Assembly (NCBI RefSeq): GCF_004328705.1
Contig: NZ_CP035319.1
Location: 4,092,001 to 4,156,000 of the forward strand
Length of the DNA stretch: 64,000 nt
From: Rhodococcus sp. ABRD24
GTDB lineage: Bacteria; Actinomycetota; Actinomycetes; Mycobacteriales; Mycobacteriaceae
Direction of reading: 5' to 3'
Shown: piece by piece, positions 1-10,088 of the stretch
Position numbering within the stretch: the first letter of the stretch is position 1
Layout of the letters: each line of letters opens with the position of its first letter
The notes under the pieces: generated by a model
Databases searched by the model: none
What the model saw: only the letters and a program-made list of their open reading frames with translations
Told to the model about the DNA's origin: nothing
Program-made: the position numbers and the translations under genes

Positions 1-1
1 C

Positions 2-358
2 GACGGCGACCGGGCCGAGGAGCTGTCGGCGGCGTCGACCGGGCTGCTGTCGGTTCGCCAGGACGCGGCGCTCCTGCTGCACGACCGCGGCGCGAGCGTC
101 GACGATGTCGCAGCGTTCCTGCAGCGCTGGGCGCTGTCGAGTCCCGAGCGGGCACGGCAGAGCCTGCGCTTCCTGTCGTCGCCGCTGTGGCGGGCCTACA
201 TCAGCACATATGTCGAGGGCTACCGCCTGCTGGGCGACTGGCTGGCGCAGGCGCCGGTCGGTCCCGAACGGTCCGAGCGGTTCCGTCGGCTGCTGGACGA
301 GCCGCTCACGCCAGGCGCACTGCGGGACGATCTGGCGAGCGCCGACGGAGCCGCCTAG
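2..358 (+). CDS. C-terminal part of an unrecognised protein (cut by window edge)
   Basis: An open frame enters from the left edge and runs 118 codons to a TAG. No start is visible, so only the C-terminus is present. The fragment looks soluble and mostly helical, with an Arg/Ala-rich stretch, a central aromatic patch (RFLSSPLWRAYISTYVEGY) and no membrane segment. I do not recognise the family with confidence; the pattern resembles the C-termini of large DUF885-like actinobacterial proteins, but that is only an impression. It reads in the same direction as glyA, whose start lies 66 bases downstream. A possible -10 box (TAGACT, about 377-382) in that gap suggests glyA has its own promoter. Confidence 0.55.
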   Translation, partial: DGDRAEELSAASTGLLSVRQDAALLLHDRGASVDDVAAFLQRWALSSPERARQSLRFLSSPLWRAYISTYVEGYRLLGDWLAQAPVGPERSERFRRLLDEPLTPGALRDDLASADGAA

Positions 359-424
359 AGGCCTTGCCCGGCTCGTCCTTAGACTGGGGGCGATACTTCC
401 GCAATCCAGCCTGGAGATTCGCTG

Positions 425-1735
425 ATGACTGCTGTGCCTGCCACCGACGTGAACACCGCGTCCCTCGCCGAACTGGACCCCGAGGTCGCCACCGCGATGG
501 CGGGTGAGTTGTCGCGTCAGCGTGACACCCTCGAGATGATCGCGTCGGAGAACTTCGTTCCCCGCGCGGTCCTCGAGGCCCAGGGCAGCGTGCTCACCAA
601 CAAGTACGCCGAGGGCTACCCGGGACGCCGCTACTACGGTGGCTGCGAGTTCGTCGACGTCGTCGAGAACCTCGCCAAGGAACGCGCCTGCGCAGTGTTC
701 GGCGCCGAATTCGCGAACGTGCAGCCGCACGCCGGCGCGCAGGCCAACGCCGCGGTGCTGATGGCGCTGATGAACCCGGGCGAGAAGCTGATGGGCATGG
801 ACCTCGCCCACGGCGGTCACCTCACGCACGGCATGAAGCTGAACTTCTCGGGCAAGCTGTACGAGGTCGCGTCGTACGGCGTCCGTGAGGACACCCACGT
901 CGTCGACATGGACCAGGTCCGCGAGACCGCGATGCGGGAGAAGCCGCAGGTCCTCATCGCCGGCTGGTCCGCGTACCCCCGTCACCTCGACTTCGCGGCG
1001 TTCCGTTCGATCGCCGACGAGATCGGCGCCAAGCTGTGGGTCGACATGGCGCACTTCGCCGGTCTGGTCGCCGCGGGTCTGCACCCGTCGCCGGTCCCGC
1101 ACGCGGACGTCGTCTCCACCACCGTCCACAAGACCCTCGGTGGCCCGCGTTCGGGCATGATCCTGGCCAAGAAGGAATGGGCGAAGAAGCTCAACTCCTC
1201 GGTGTTCCCCGGCCAGCAGGGCGGCCCGCTCATGCACGCGATCGCCGCGAAGGCCGTCGCCATGAAGATCGCCGGCACCGACGTGTTCAAGGCTCGCCAG
1301 GAGCGCACCCTCGCCGGTTCGAAGATCCTCGCCGAGCGTCTCGGTGGCGCCGACGTCGCCGGCAACGGCATCTCGGTCCTCACCGGTGGCACCGACGTCC
1401 ACCTGGTGCTGGTCGACCTGCGTCACTCGCAGCTCGACGGCCAGCAGGGTGAGGATCTGCTCCACGAGATCGGCATCACCGTCAACCGCAACGCGGTGCC
1501 GTTCGACCCGCGTCCGCCGATGAACCCGTCGGGCCTGCGCATCGGTACCCCGGCCCTGGCCACCCGCGGCTTCGGCGACGCCGAGTTCACCGAGGTCGCC
1601 GACATCATCGCGACCGCGCTCGCCAACGGCGCCGACGCGGACGTGCCGGCCCTGCGTGCCCGCGTCTCCAAGCTGGCCCAGGACTTCCCGCTGTACGACG
1701 GCCTCGAGGACTGGGGCCTGCTGCCCAAGGCCTGA
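425..1735 (+). CDS. glyA: Serine hydroxymethyltransferase
   Basis: This cytosolic PLP enzyme interconverts serine and glycine and supplies 5,10-methylenetetrahydrofolate for one-carbon metabolism. The 436-residue length is normal for the family. It carries the N-terminal IASENF motif, the [13 protein letters not shown] substrate-binding stretch, and [14 protein letters not shown] with the PLP-linking lysine. The ATG is preceded by GGAG about 9 bases upstream. A strong hairpin follows the stop, so the gene is probably monocistronic. In M. tuberculosis glyA1 also lies just upstream of phoH2, with desA2 between them; desA2 is absent here. Confidence 0.97.
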   Translation: MTAVPATDVNTASLAELDPEVATAMAGELSRQRDTLEMIASENFVPRAVLEAQGSVLTNKYAEGYPGRRYYGGCEFVDVVENLAKERACAVFGAEFANVQPHAGAQANAAVLMALMNPGEKLMGMDLAHGGHLTHGMKLNFSGKLYEVASYGVREDTHVVDMDQVRETAMREKPQVLIAGWSAYPRHLDFAAFRSIADEIGAKLWVDMAHFAGLVAAGLHPSPVPHADVVSTTVHKTLGGPRSGMILAKKEWAKKLNSSVFPGQQGGPLMHAIAAKAVAMKIAGTDVFKARQERTLAGSKILAERLGGADVAGNGISVLTGGTDVHLVLVDLRHSQLDGQQGEDLLHEIGITVNRNAVPFDPRPPMNPSGLRIGTPALATRGFGDAEFTEVADIIATALANGADADVPALRARVSKLAQDFPLYDGLEDWGLLPKA

Positions 1736-1752
1736 TCGTTTCGACGCCTGAC

Positions 1753-1790
1753 CGGCCCGCGCCCTCACGGGGGTGCGGGCCGTTTCGGTT
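1753..1790 (+). terminator. Rho-independent-like terminator after glyA
   Basis: A GC-rich inverted repeat (CGGCCCGCGCC paired with GGTGCGGGCCG, loop around CTCACGGG) lies 17 bases after the glyA stop. It is followed by a short T-containing stretch (TTTCGGTT). This is the usual form of terminator in high-GC actinobacteria, where the U-tract is weak. Confidence 0.7.
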
Positions 1791-1917
1791 GTGGGGGCGG
1801 TGTTGGAGTGGTGTTCACTCGACACGCCGTGCGCATGTACTGCGCGCGGGGCCGGTCGGGCGTAGCGTCCCGGGTAACAGCCAGCAGGGGAAGCTGACTG
1901 TACGGGAGGTCCTGATC

Positions 1918-1971
1918 GTGACTGAACTACTCAGTGCGAGGGGGCCGGCGCCCGGCCCTCGTGTGGATTGA
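1918..1971 (+). CDS. 17-codon leader mini-gene upstream of phoH2
   Basis: A GTG start preceded by a good Shine-Dalgarno (GGAGGT, 7 bases away) opens a 17-residue reading frame, VTELLSARGPAPGPRVD, ending in TGA 69 bases before phoH2. The ribosome-binding site is better than that of many full genes here. The second half of the frame is a GC-rich hairpin (1938-1960), so a ribosome translating the peptide would melt it. This is the architecture of a regulatory leader peptide. In M. tuberculosis the short gene phoAT precedes phoH2; I see no phoAT-like protein here and this peptide occupies its place. Function and expression are inferred. Confidence 0.5.
   Translation: MTELLSARGPAPGPRVD
1938..1960 (+). 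promoter_or_regulatory. Hairpin inside the phoH2 leader mini-gene
   Basis: GAGGGGGCCGG and CCGGCCCTC can pair around a CGC loop, with one bulged G. No T-run follows, so it is not a classical terminator. A translation-sensitive structure controlling phoH2 is more likely. Confidence 0.45.
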
Positions 1972-2040
1972 CACACCAGGTTCGGACCGGTCCAGCGAAC
2001 GCGTTTGCGCGGGTGCCGCGCAGACAACGAGGAGCCTCAC

Positions 2041-3351
2041 GTGACCGAAATCAGCTCCGTCCGCACCTACGTCCTCGACACCTCGGTTCTGCTCTCGGAC
2101 CCGTGGGCCGTCAGCCGGTTCGCCGAACACGCCGTGGTCCTGCCGCTGGTCGTGATCAGTGAACTCGAGGACAAGCGCCACCATCACGAGCTTGGATGGT
2201 TTGCCCGTGAAGCGCTGCGGATGCTCGACGATCTCCGTCTCGAGTACGGTCGGCTCGACCGTCCGGTGCCCATCGGCACCGAGGAGGGCACACTGCAGGT
2301 CGAACTCAACCACACCGACCCGTCGGTGCTTCCGGTCGGATTCCGTACGGACAGCAACGATTCCAGGATTCTCGCGTGTGCCCTGAACCTCGCGGCCGAG
2401 GGTAGGGATGTGGTGCTGGTCAGTAAGGACATTCCGCTGCGGGTCAAGGCCGGTGCTGTGGGCCTGCCGGCCGACGAGTTCCGCGCGCACGATGTGGTGC
2501 CCTCCGGGTGGACCGGGATGGCCGAACTCGACGTCCCTTCCGGCATCATCGACCAGCTCTTCTCCGAGGGCGCGGTCGACATCGACGAGGCACGTGAGTT
2601 GCCTTGCCACACGGGTATTCGTCTACTCGGCGGCACGTCGAGTGCGTTGGGCCGAGTTACCCCGGACAAGCGCGTGCGGCTGGTGCGAGGGGAGCGGGAG
2701 GCATTCGGTCTGCACGGCCGGTCGGCTGAGCAGCGTGTCGCGCTGGATCTGCTGCTCGACGAGAGCGTCGGGATCGTTTCGCTCGGCGGAAAGGCCGGCA
2801 CCGGCAAGTCGGCGCTGGCGCTGACGGCGGGACTCGAGGCGGTTCTCGAGCGGCGTAGTCACCGTAAAGTCGTTGTGTTCCGCCCGCTGTACGCGGTCGG
2901 CGGACAGGATCTCGGTTACCTGCCCGGTAGCGAGAGCGAGAAGATGGGGCCGTGGGCACAGGCCGTCTTCGATACCCTCGACGGCCTCGCCAGCCCGGAG
3001 GTGATGGAGGAGGTGATCAGCCGCGGAATGCTGGAAGTGTTGCCGCTCACGCACATTCGCGGGCGGTCGTTGCACGACTCGTTCGTGATCGTCGACGAGG
3101 CGCAGTCCCTCGAACGCAATGTCCTGCTCACCGTGCTCTCCCGGCTCGGCAGCGGTTCCCGCGTCGTGCTCACCCATGATGTCGCCCAGCGCGACAATCT
3201 GCGCGTCGGGCGCCACGACGGCGTTGCCGCCGTGATCGAGAAGCTCAAGGGGCATCCGCTCTTCGCCCACATCACCCTCACACGCAGCGAGCGTTCGCCG
3301 ATTGCCGCGCTCGTCACCGAGATGCTGGAGGAGTTCGGGCCCAGCGCCTGA
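2041..3351 (+). CDS. phoH2: PhoH2-type PIN domain-PhoH ATPase
   Basis: Starting at the GTG preceded by GAGGAGCC, the protein is 436 residues, close to mycobacterial PhoH2. Residues about 8-140 form a PIN ribonuclease domain (YVLDTSVLL, with acidic residues continuing in [10 protein letters not shown] and [10 protein letters not shown]). Residues about 220-430 form a PhoH/SF1-type ATPase with Walker A GKAGTGKS and Walker [11 protein letters not shown]. In mycobacteria this fusion acts as an RNA helicase/RNase. A leader mini-gene lies upstream and a strong convergent terminator downstream, suggesting a single-gene transcript controlled through its leader. Confidence 0.93.
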   Translation: MTEISSVRTYVLDTSVLLSDPWAVSRFAEHAVVLPLVVISELEDKRHHHELGWFAREALRMLDDLRLEYGRLDRPVPIGTEEGTLQVELNHTDPSVLPVGFRTDSNDSRILACALNLAAEGRDVVLVSKDIPLRVKAGAVGLPADEFRAHDVVPSGWTGMAELDVPSGIIDQLFSEGAVDIDEARELPCHTGIRLLGGTSSALGRVTPDKRVRLVRGEREAFGLHGRSAEQRVALDLLLDESVGIVSLGGKAGTGKSALALTAGLEAVLERRSHRKVVVFRPLYAVGGQDLGYLPGSESEKMGPWAQAVFDTLDGLASPEVMEEVISRGMLEVLPLTHIRGRSLHDSFVIVDEAQSLERNVLLTVLSRLGSGSRVVLTHDVAQRDNLRVGRHDGVAAVIEKLKGHPLFAHITLTRSERSPIAALVTEMLEEFGPSA

Positions 3352-3401
3352 CCCCGCCGACAGCTGAAATGGCACGGTGGCTCTATGGACCACGCGGGCA
3401 A

Positions 3402-3443
3402 GGTCGGCCGTCGGGCTCTCGGATGGGAGCCCGGCGGCCGACC
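3402..3443. terminator. Strong bidirectional hairpin terminator
   Basis: Two 17-base arms (3402-3418 and 3427-3443) pair with one mismatch around an 8-base loop. The hairpin sits between the end of phoH2 on the plus strand and the end of the lipoprotein gene on the minus strand, so it can serve both converging genes. Confidence 0.75.
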
Positions 3444-3459
3444 ACCGACCGGTGGGACC

Positions 3460-3989
3460 TCAGCCTCCGGGCAGCTGCTGATAACACCCGGAGTGCTCGC
3501 CGGGTCGGGCGGGCGGATCGGGTTGGCTGTCTTCGCAGACCGGCAGCTGTTGCGCCGGCGCTTCCGCAAGCTGTGGGCACAGATGCGTGATCGCCGACTC
3601 GAAGACCCGCTCCTGGGCGGCCGACGCCATCGGATCGCCCTCGGATACCGAGAGCGCCCGGGCCTCGGACACACCCAGCGTTGCGATCCCCGCGCACGCC
3701 CGGCGACCCTGTCCGGCTCGATAGGCCTCCTCCACCATTGCCCGCAGTTCGTCGCCGGATACGGACCCTCCCGGTTGTAGGTTGTCTCGCCGGTAGACGA
3801 GTTCGGCGGACTGCGTGGCTTCGTCGAGCGTCAGGTTCGACGTCGACACATCCACGCACGGGGCGGGGCGTCGGTCTCGGTCTCGGTCTGGGTAGGAATC
3901 GTGTCCATCGGGGTCACGCCATTGCCGCACGCCGCAGCGAGCAGTGCCCCGGCAGCGAGCAGTGGAAGCGTCCACGACGTTCTGACCAT
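3460..3989 (-). pseudogene. Small secreted lipoprotein, frameshifted
   Basis: From ATG at 3989 the product begins as a clear lipoprotein: MVRTSWTLPLLAAG, then the lipobox LAAAC. About 40 residues in, the frame runs into an Arg/Trp-rich tail. The sensible continuation (CVDVSTSNLTLDEATQSAEL, a Cys-containing helical domain ending near ITHLCPQ) is in another frame and stops at 3460. Reading is restored by adding one base in the C-rich stretch at about 3861-3869. The gene may be broken, or a base may be missing from the sequence. The mature part resembles small DUF732-like exported proteins, but I cannot assign a function. Confidence 0.6.
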
Positions 3990-4106
3990 CGATGAAGTCT
4001 GCCACCGGGAGTCAAAACTAGAGAACAGTTCACTGGGAAACCTTGGGCTTTGAGGGACAAAGTGACTGTTCAAACGGTATTTCCCTGCCAAATCGTTGAC
4101 CAATAG

Positions 4107-4120
4107 TGAAACGTGTTCTA
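4107..4120. promoter_or_regulatory. KstR-type operator upstream of kstD
   Basis: TGAAACGTGTTCTA fits the KstR core TnnAACnnGTTnnA at every fixed position. It lies 40 bases before the kstD start and abuts an AT-rich stretch (TAAATT) that could be the -10 box. KstR is the TetR-family repressor of sterol catabolism in mycobacteria and rhodococci. Confidence 0.75.
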
Positions 4121-4159
4121 AATTTGGTCACCGACGGAGAACGTGAACGAGGGGCGGAT

Positions 4160-5860
4160 ATGGCGGCGCAGGCGGATCGGGACGAGCAGTTCGACGTGAT
4201 CGTGGTAGGCGCTGGCGGCGCCGGGATGGCTGCGGCGATCACTGCCGCCGCGCAGGGGCTCGAGACGGTCATCGTCGAGAAGTCCGAGTACTGGGGCGGG
4301 TCGACGTCCCGGTCCGGCGGCGGGGTCTGGATTCCCGGCAACTCGGTGCTGAAGCGGGACGCGCCCGCTGACGACCTCGAGTCTGCGCGCACCTACCTGC
4401 ACTCCATCGTCGGTCCTGGAGTGGATCCTGCCCGGATCGATACCTATATCGACCGCGGTCCGGAGGCGTTGCAGTTCCTCATCGACAATTCGCCGCTGCA
4501 ACTGGAGTGGGTGAAGAACTACTCCGACTACTACCCGGAGGCGCCGGGTGGGCTGTCGACAGGGCGGTCCTGCGAGCCGAAGCCCTTCGATGCCCGCAAG
4601 CTCGGCGGAGACCTCGACACGCGCCATCCGCCGTACGGGAAGACGCCGCTGAACGTCGTTGTGAAGCAATCGGATTACCGCTGGCTCAGCACCGGTCTGC
4701 GGCACTGGCGGGGGCCGGTCCGCATGCTCCGCGTCGGAATGCGCACGTTCGTCGCGAAAGCGCGGCGCCAGAAGCTGATCGGCTTCGGCGGCGCCCTCAT
4801 GGCCGAACTGCTGCTCGGCGTCCGCCAGGCGGGTGTCCCACTGCGGCTGAACACCGGCCTCGTCGACCTGGTGGTCGAGGACGGAAAGGTCACCGGTGTG
4901 GTGGTCGAATCCGGTGGCGAGAAGTCCACTTTGCGTGCCGAATACGGTGTCGTCCTGGCATGCGGCGGGTTCGATGCCAACGACGAGATGCGCAAGAAGT
5001 ACCAGCGGGCTCCGATCGGTGCGGACTGGACCATCGGCGCCCCGTCGAACACCGGTGACGGCATCAACGCTGGCTTGAAGGTGGGTGCCGCAGTCGATTT
5101 CATGGACGACGCGTGGTGGGCGCCGTCGATCCCGCTGCCGCGAGGGCCGTGGTTCGCGCTCGCCGAGCGGTCGCTGCCGCGCAGCATCATGGTCAACGAC
5201 CGCGGCGAGCGGTTCATGAACGAATCGCTGCCGTATGTCGAAGCGACACATCGGATGTACGGCGGGGAGTTCGGGCAGGGTGAGGGCCCGGGCGAGAACC
5301 TTCCGTGCTGGCTGATCTTCGATCAGACCTACCGCGACCGCTACCTGTTCGCGGGTGTGACGGCGCGTAGCCCGCTTCCGCGCAAGTGGCTCGAGAGCGG
5401 CGCGATCGTCAAGGCGTCCACCATCGAGGCGCTCGCCGAGAAGATAGGCGTCCCCGCCGACAAGCTGAGCGCCACCGTCGGAACATTCAACGGGTACGCG
5501 CGCACCGGTGTCGATGCGGACTTCCATCGGGGGGAAAGCAAGTACGACCACTACTACGGTGACATCACCAACAAGCCCAATCCCAGCCTCGGCGAGCTCA
5601 CCAAGGCGCCGTTCTACGCCGCGCAGATGGTGCCCGGTGACCTGGGCACGAAGGGTGGCATCGTCACAGATGTCGCGGGCCGGGCGCTCCGCGCGGACGG
5701 CTCGGTGATCGAGGGTCTGTACGCGGCGGGTAACACCAGTGCGCCGGTGATGGGACATACGTACGCCGGCCCGGGCGCCACTATCGGACCGGCGCTGGTC
5801 TTCGGCTACCTCGCGGCGCTGGACATTGCGGGCAAGGCGAAGGCGGTCAGTCCGCGCTGA
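4160..5860 (+). CDS. kstD: 3-ketosteroid delta1-dehydrogenase (KstD family)
   Basis: This 566-residue FAD enzyme would desaturate ring A of 3-ketosteroids. The N-terminal dinucleotide fold is VIVVGAGGAGMAA (residues 13-25), followed by the family stretch EKSEYWGGSTSRSGGG. NYSDYYPE (near residues 120-126) corresponds to the first active-site Tyr region. The C-terminal GHTYAGPGATIG has the Tyr-x-x-x-Gly of the catalytic pair. I chose ATG 4160 because of the GAGGGG site before it; an in-frame GTG at 4106 would put the KstR operator inside the coding sequence. The stop overlaps the convergent CMD gene by 14 bases. Confidence 0.88.
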   Translation: MAAQADRDEQFDVIVVGAGGAGMAAAITAAAQGLETVIVEKSEYWGGSTSRSGGGVWIPGNSVLKRDAPADDLESARTYLHSIVGPGVDPARIDTYIDRGPEALQFLIDNSPLQLEWVKNYSDYYPEAPGGLSTGRSCEPKPFDARKLGGDLDTRHPPYGKTPLNVVVKQSDYRWLSTGLRHWRGPVRMLRVGMRTFVAKARRQKLIGFGGALMAELLLGVRQAGVPLRLNTGLVDLVVEDGKVTGVVVESGGEKSTLRAEYGVVLACGGFDANDEMRKKYQRAPIGADWTIGAPSNTGDGINAGLKVGAAVDFMDDAWWAPSIPLPRGPWFALAERSLPRSIMVNDRGERFMNESLPYVEATHRMYGGEFGQGEGPGENLPCWLIFDQTYRDRYLFAGVTARSPLPRKWLESGAIVKASTIEALAEKIGVPADKLSATVGTFNGYARTGVDADFHRGESKYDHYYGDITNKPNPSLGELTKAPFYAAQMVPGDLGTKGGIVTDVAGRALRADGSVIEGLYAAGNTSAPVMGHTYAGPGATIGPALVFGYLAALDIAGKAKAVSPR

Positions 5861-6260
5861 GTGGGCCCAGTTCGGTCTCGAGTACCTCCTGCACGACACG
5901 CATCGCGGCCAGCCCGGCCGGTGCGCCGCAGTAGGCGCTCGCATGGATGACGGTCTCGACGATCTCCGTGCGGGTCAGGCCGTTTCGCAATGCTCCGCGC
6001 ACGTGTCCGCGCAGTTCATTCTCGGCACGCAGGGCGATCAGCATGCCGAGATTGATCAGGCTGCGGCTGCGGCGGTCCAGTCCGGGGCGGGTCCACACCG
6101 AGCCCCACACGTGCTCGGTGATGAACTCCTGGATGTCCTCCGAGTCGGTGCCGCGGGTGCGTTCGAAGGCCCGCTCTACGAAGTCGGCGCCCATCACCTC
6201 GGTGCGGACGTCGAGTCCGGCTACAAACGCGGGGGAGGTGTTCTCGTGCTGCTCGGTCAT
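5847..6260 (-). CDS. Carboxymuconolactone decarboxylase (CMD) family protein
   Basis: This is a 137-residue helical CMD/AhpD-fold protein with the usual core TRPGLDRRSRSLINLG, the EL-rich helix and HASAYCGAPAG near the C-terminus. Classical gamma-CMD acts in protocatechuate breakdown, but many members found near other catabolic genes have unknown reactions. AGGAAG sits before the ATG. It converges on kstD and is followed on the same strand side by an epoxide-hydrolase-like gene. A second, more distant CMD gene lies beside the second KstD-like gene at 56.8 kb, so the pairing recurs. Substrate unknown. Confidence 0.8.
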   Translation of the reverse strand: MTEQHENTSPAFVAGLDVRTEVMGADFVERAFERTRGTDSEDIQEFITEHVWGSVWTRPGLDRRSRSLINLGMLIALRAENELRGHVRGALRNGLTRTEIVETVIHASAYCGAPAGLAAMRVVQEVLETELGPLSAD

Positions 6261-6326
6261 CGCCGTCGGCTTCCTGTGGGGCTTCTCGCGGTACGTATCG
6301 CCGGTACCGCAGGGAAAGTCAGCCTA

Positions 6327-6761
6327 CTAGCGTCCGGAGCGCCGCAGGAGAGCGCCGGCGGTCGCTGTGACGGTGCCCACGGCGACGTTGCCCCAGCTGA
6401 AGCGGTCCCGCCAGACCGCTATCCGGCCATCTCGAAGCTCGAACGTCCCGCACACCCAGAAAGTCGACCGGAACGGCCCGACGGTGAGTGTGTCGGTACG
6501 TTCGGTGAGCACGGAGTCGCCGTCGCTGGCGATATGGTGCATCACCGCCTCGAACCGGCAGGCCGGCCGACTCGCGAACCGCAGCGCGCGTGTCACCACC
6601 GGCAGCCCGCGCAGCGTCGGCAACGTCGTGTTGTGCCAAGCGATGTCGGAGGTCAGGTACTCGGCGGCTCGTGGCACGTCCAGGTCGGTCAGCGCGGCGA
6701 AGAAGTCCTCCACCACCTGCACGGCGGCGTCGCGGCGGTCGGCATCTGCTGGTGTGTTCAC
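6327..6761 (-). CDS. Limonene-1,2-epoxide hydrolase-like protein (EphG type)
   Basis: This 144-residue SnoaL/NTF2-fold protein has the catalytic Arg-x-Asp as R88-T89-D90 (TERTDTL) and the second Asp as D119 (VWRDRFSW), spaced as in limonene epoxide hydrolase (Arg99, Asp101, Asp132). Asn44 matches Asn55, but the water-binding Tyr53 position is Trp42. The mycobacterial relative EphG is reported to accept steroid epoxides, which fits the kstD neighbour. The start is GTG with AGGAG 6 bases upstream. The Trp substitution may alter or abolish hydrolase activity, so a binding or isomerase role is possible. Confidence 0.72.
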   Translation of the reverse strand: MNTPADADRRDAAVQVVEDFFAALTDLDVPRAAEYLTSDIAWHNTTLPTLRGLPVVTRALRFASRPACRFEAVMHHIASDGDSVLTERTDTLTVGPFRSTFWVCGTFELRDGRIAVWRDRFSWGNVAVGTVTATAGALLRRSGR

Positions 6762-6803
6762 GGCGCACTCCTGATTGGTATTTCCGAATCTGTCGGCGTC
6801 GAC

Positions 6804-8213
6804 CTATTCGGCGGGCTTCACCTTCGTCATTGCGAGCACATCGAGGCGCCGGTCGAGTTCGGCCTCGCTGAGATCGGCGCCGATCAGCCCCCGGTCGATC
6901 ACCGTCTGCCGGATCGTCTTCTTCTCCTTCAATGCCTGCTTCGCGACCGCGGCGGCCTCCTCGTAGCCGATCGCCGAATTGAGCGGGGTCACGATCGACG
7001 GAGACGACTCCGCGAGTGTGCGCAGGTGCTCCTCATTCGCCTCCAGCCCGGCGACACAGCGGTCGGCGAACAACCGGGAGACGTTGGCCAGCAAGCGAAA
7101 TGACTCGAGTAGGTTGCGAGCAATCACCGGGATGTAGACGTTGAGTTCGAACGCGCCGGCGGCCCCGCCCCATGCAACGGCGGCGTCGTTGCCGATCACC
7201 TGTGCCGCGACCTGCGTGACAGCCTCGGGCAGAACAGGATTGACCTTGCCGGGCATTATCGAGCTGCCCGGTTGCAGGTCAGGCAGCCGGATCTCGCCGA
7301 GCCCGGTAAGCGGACCCGAGCCCATCCACCGAATATCGTTGGCGATCTTGGTCAGTGACACGGCAACGGTTCGGAGTGCGCCCGACGCCTCCACCAGACC
7401 GTCACGGGCCGCCTGCGCCTCGAAGCTGTTGCGGGCCGGGGTCAGTGCGTCGAGTCCGGTGGCGCGGACGAGTTCCGCGACGACCCGCGGGCCGAAGCCG
7501 TCGGGTGCGTTGAGTCCGGTGCCGACCGCGGTGCCGCCGATCGGGAGTTCACCGAGTCGGGGGAGCGTCGCGAGGACCCGCTCGATACCTGCCTCGATCT
7601 GATGTGCGTAGCCCCCGAACTCCTGACCGAGGGTAACCGGGACCGCGTCCATCAGGTGCGTGCGGCCGGACTTGACCACCGTCCTCCACTCGGTGGCCCT
7701 GTCGAGTAGCGCGAGCCGCAGGTGATCGAGAGCGGGCACCAGATCCTTCACGGCGGCCTCGGTCGCGGCCACGTGGGTGGCGGTGGGAAATGTGTCGTTC
7801 GACGACTGAGACATATTGACGTCGTCGTTGGGGTGCACGGTCACGCCCGCCTTCGCGGCGAGGCTCGCGATCACCTCATTGGCGTTCATGTTCGAGCTCG
7901 TACCCGATCCGGTCTGGAACACGTCGATCGGGAACTGGTCGTCATGCCGGCCCTCGGCGATCTGCCCGGCGGCGGCGATGATCGCATCGGCCTTCTCCGG
8001 GGCCAGCAGGCCGAGGTCCTTGTTGACCTGTGCACACGCGGCCTTGAGCAGGCCCATTGCGCGGATCTGCGTGCGTTCGAGGCCGCGGCCGGAGATCGGA
8101 AAGTTCTCCACGGCCCGTTGCGTCTGCGCGCGCCACAGCGCGTCGACCGGGACGCGGACCTCGCCCATCGTGTCGTGCTCGATACGGAACTTGTCTGCGT
8201 TCTGCTCGGTCAT
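6804..8213 (-). CDS. fumC: Class II fumarate hydratase
   Basis: This 469-residue, iron-independent fumarase converts fumarate and malate in the TCA cycle. Family landmarks are [39 protein letters not shown] and the superfamily signature [11 protein letters not shown]. It follows glpX on the same strand, as in mycobacteria, but a 48-bp palindromic element separates the two. An unrelated class I fumarase is encoded at 45.4 kb, so the genome can make both oxygen-stable and iron-sulfur versions. Confidence 0.96.
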   Translation of the reverse strand: MTEQNADKFRIEHDTMGEVRVPVDALWRAQTQRAVENFPISGRGLERTQIRAMGLLKAACAQVNKDLGLLAPEKADAIIAAAGQIAEGRHDDQFPIDVFQTGSGTSSNMNANEVIASLAAKAGVTVHPNDDVNMSQSSNDTFPTATHVAATEAAVKDLVPALDHLRLALLDRATEWRTVVKSGRTHLMDAVPVTLGQEFGGYAHQIEAGIERVLATLPRLGELPIGGTAVGTGLNAPDGFGPRVVAELVRATGLDALTPARNSFEAQAARDGLVEASGALRTVAVSLTKIANDIRWMGSGPLTGLGEIRLPDLQPGSSIMPGKVNPVLPEAVTQVAAQVIGNDAAVAWGGAAGAFELNVYIPVIARNLLESFRLLANVSRLFADRCVAGLEANEEHLRTLAESSPSIVTPLNSAIGYEEAAAVAKQALKEKKTIRQTVIDRGLIGADLSEAELDRRLDVLAMTKVKPAE

Positions 8214-8237
8214 GGCTCAAAGATAGGCGCCTTCGGC

Positions 8238-8285
8238 GCCCGTGCGTGGTTAACGAGTGCAGGGACTCCCTAACCACGCACGGGC
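8238..8285. repeat. 48-bp palindromic element, copy 1
   Basis: The outer 15 bases on each side (GCCCGTGCGTGGTTA and its exact complement) pair perfectly, and the inner part pairs with two mismatches around a short loop. A second 48-bp copy with the same core (GTGCGTGGTT and AACCACGCAC) lies at 45302-45349. Both copies sit just after a stop codon: here after glpX and before fumC. It may act as a terminator/mRNA-end element or be a small dispersed repeat. Confidence 0.8.
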
Positions 8286-8300
8286 AGCGCAGCTGCCTAG

Positions 8301-9341
<1,041 letters not shown>

Positions 9342-9521
9342 GGGCAGTGCCTCCTGCTGCAGTCACGGTCGGCGCGATGGGGTGGCCGACGCAAAGGGGT
9401 GGTCGACCGGGGTGCGGTCGAGCCGTCGATTCGGTAGCGAATCTCGAGGTGATTCTCTCAGAACTACACTATGTGTGGGCTGCTGGGCCGCTCTGACGGC
9501 TGAACAGGAATACTGGACACC

Positions 9522-10085
9522 GTGGCCGACAAGAAACCCCGCATCCTGCAGAACAACCGCGACATGCTGTGGTCACTGATCCCGCTCGTCGTGATGTGTC
9601 TGCTGATCGCGGGTATTGCGAGCAGGTGCTCGTTCAGCCCGGGTGGCCCTACTCCCGGGCCGATCCCCAGCTTCGACGCCGATGCGGCGTTCAAGTACGA
9701 CTCGCGGGAGCTCGGCTTCCCGATCCGTAAGCCGGAGATCCCCGAGGGCTGGACCTCCAACTCCGGTAGCCGCAGTGTTGTCTCCGGTGACGGCGACTCG
9801 AGCAATATCGGCTTCATCACCGAGGCCGGTCGCTACATCCAGCTGACGCAGAGCAATGCCTCGGTGGAGGCGTTGGTGCCGTTCGTCGCCGGCGAACCCC
9901 GAATCCAGACCGGCACCGAGCAGATCGGGGACCATACGTGGGATGTGTTCGCGGAGGGTGACGCCGAGGTGATCTGGGTCAGCGACTTCGGTGACGCACG
10001 CGTCCTCATCACCGGACCGGCGCCTGCCGAGGACTTCGCGCAGCTCGCGACCGCAATCGGCAGCGTAGCGCCGATGCAGCCCTAA
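9522..10085 (+). CDS. DUF4245 single-pass membrane protein
   Basis: 187 residues. A basic N-terminus is followed by one membrane segment (about 18-35, SLIPLVVMCLLIAGIA), a Pro/Gly-rich linker and an extracytoplasmic domain with IPEGWTSNS and an ITGPAPAEDFAQLA C-terminal helix. This matches DUF4245 proteins such as mycobacterial Rv1100, which occupy the same position next to glpX. Function is unknown. The GTG at 9522 has no clear Shine-Dalgarno. It converges on xseB with only 3 bases between stops. Confidence 0.82.
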   Translation: MADKKPRILQNNRDMLWSLIPLVVMCLLIAGIASRCSFSPGGPTPGPIPSFDADAAFKYDSRELGFPIRKPEIPEGWTSNSGSRSVVSGDGDSSNIGFITEAGRYIQLTQSNASVEALVPFVAGEPRIQTGTEQIGDHTWDVFAEGDAEVIWVSDFGDARVLITGPAPAEDFAQLATAIGSVAPMQP

Positions 10086-10088
10086 CCG

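Noticed and set aside
1968..1996. TTGACA upstream of phoH2 as a -35 box
   Set aside because: No acceptable -10 hexamer lies 16-18 bases downstream (TCCAGC), and it overlaps the end of the leader mini-gene.
1968..2162. A 64-codon frame overlapping the phoH2 start as a phoAT homologue
   Set aside because: TTG start without ribosome site and an Arg-rich product that is a shadow of phoH2.
4118..5944. A 608-codon open frame antisense to kstD
   Set aside because: Shadow of the GC-rich codon pattern of kstD; composition rich in Arg/His/Pro, no domain, no ribosome site.
9428..9443. GATTCG-GTAG-CGAATC palindrome between glpX and the DUF4245 gene
   Set aside because: Six-base arms are too short to distinguish from chance, and no regulator is adjacent.
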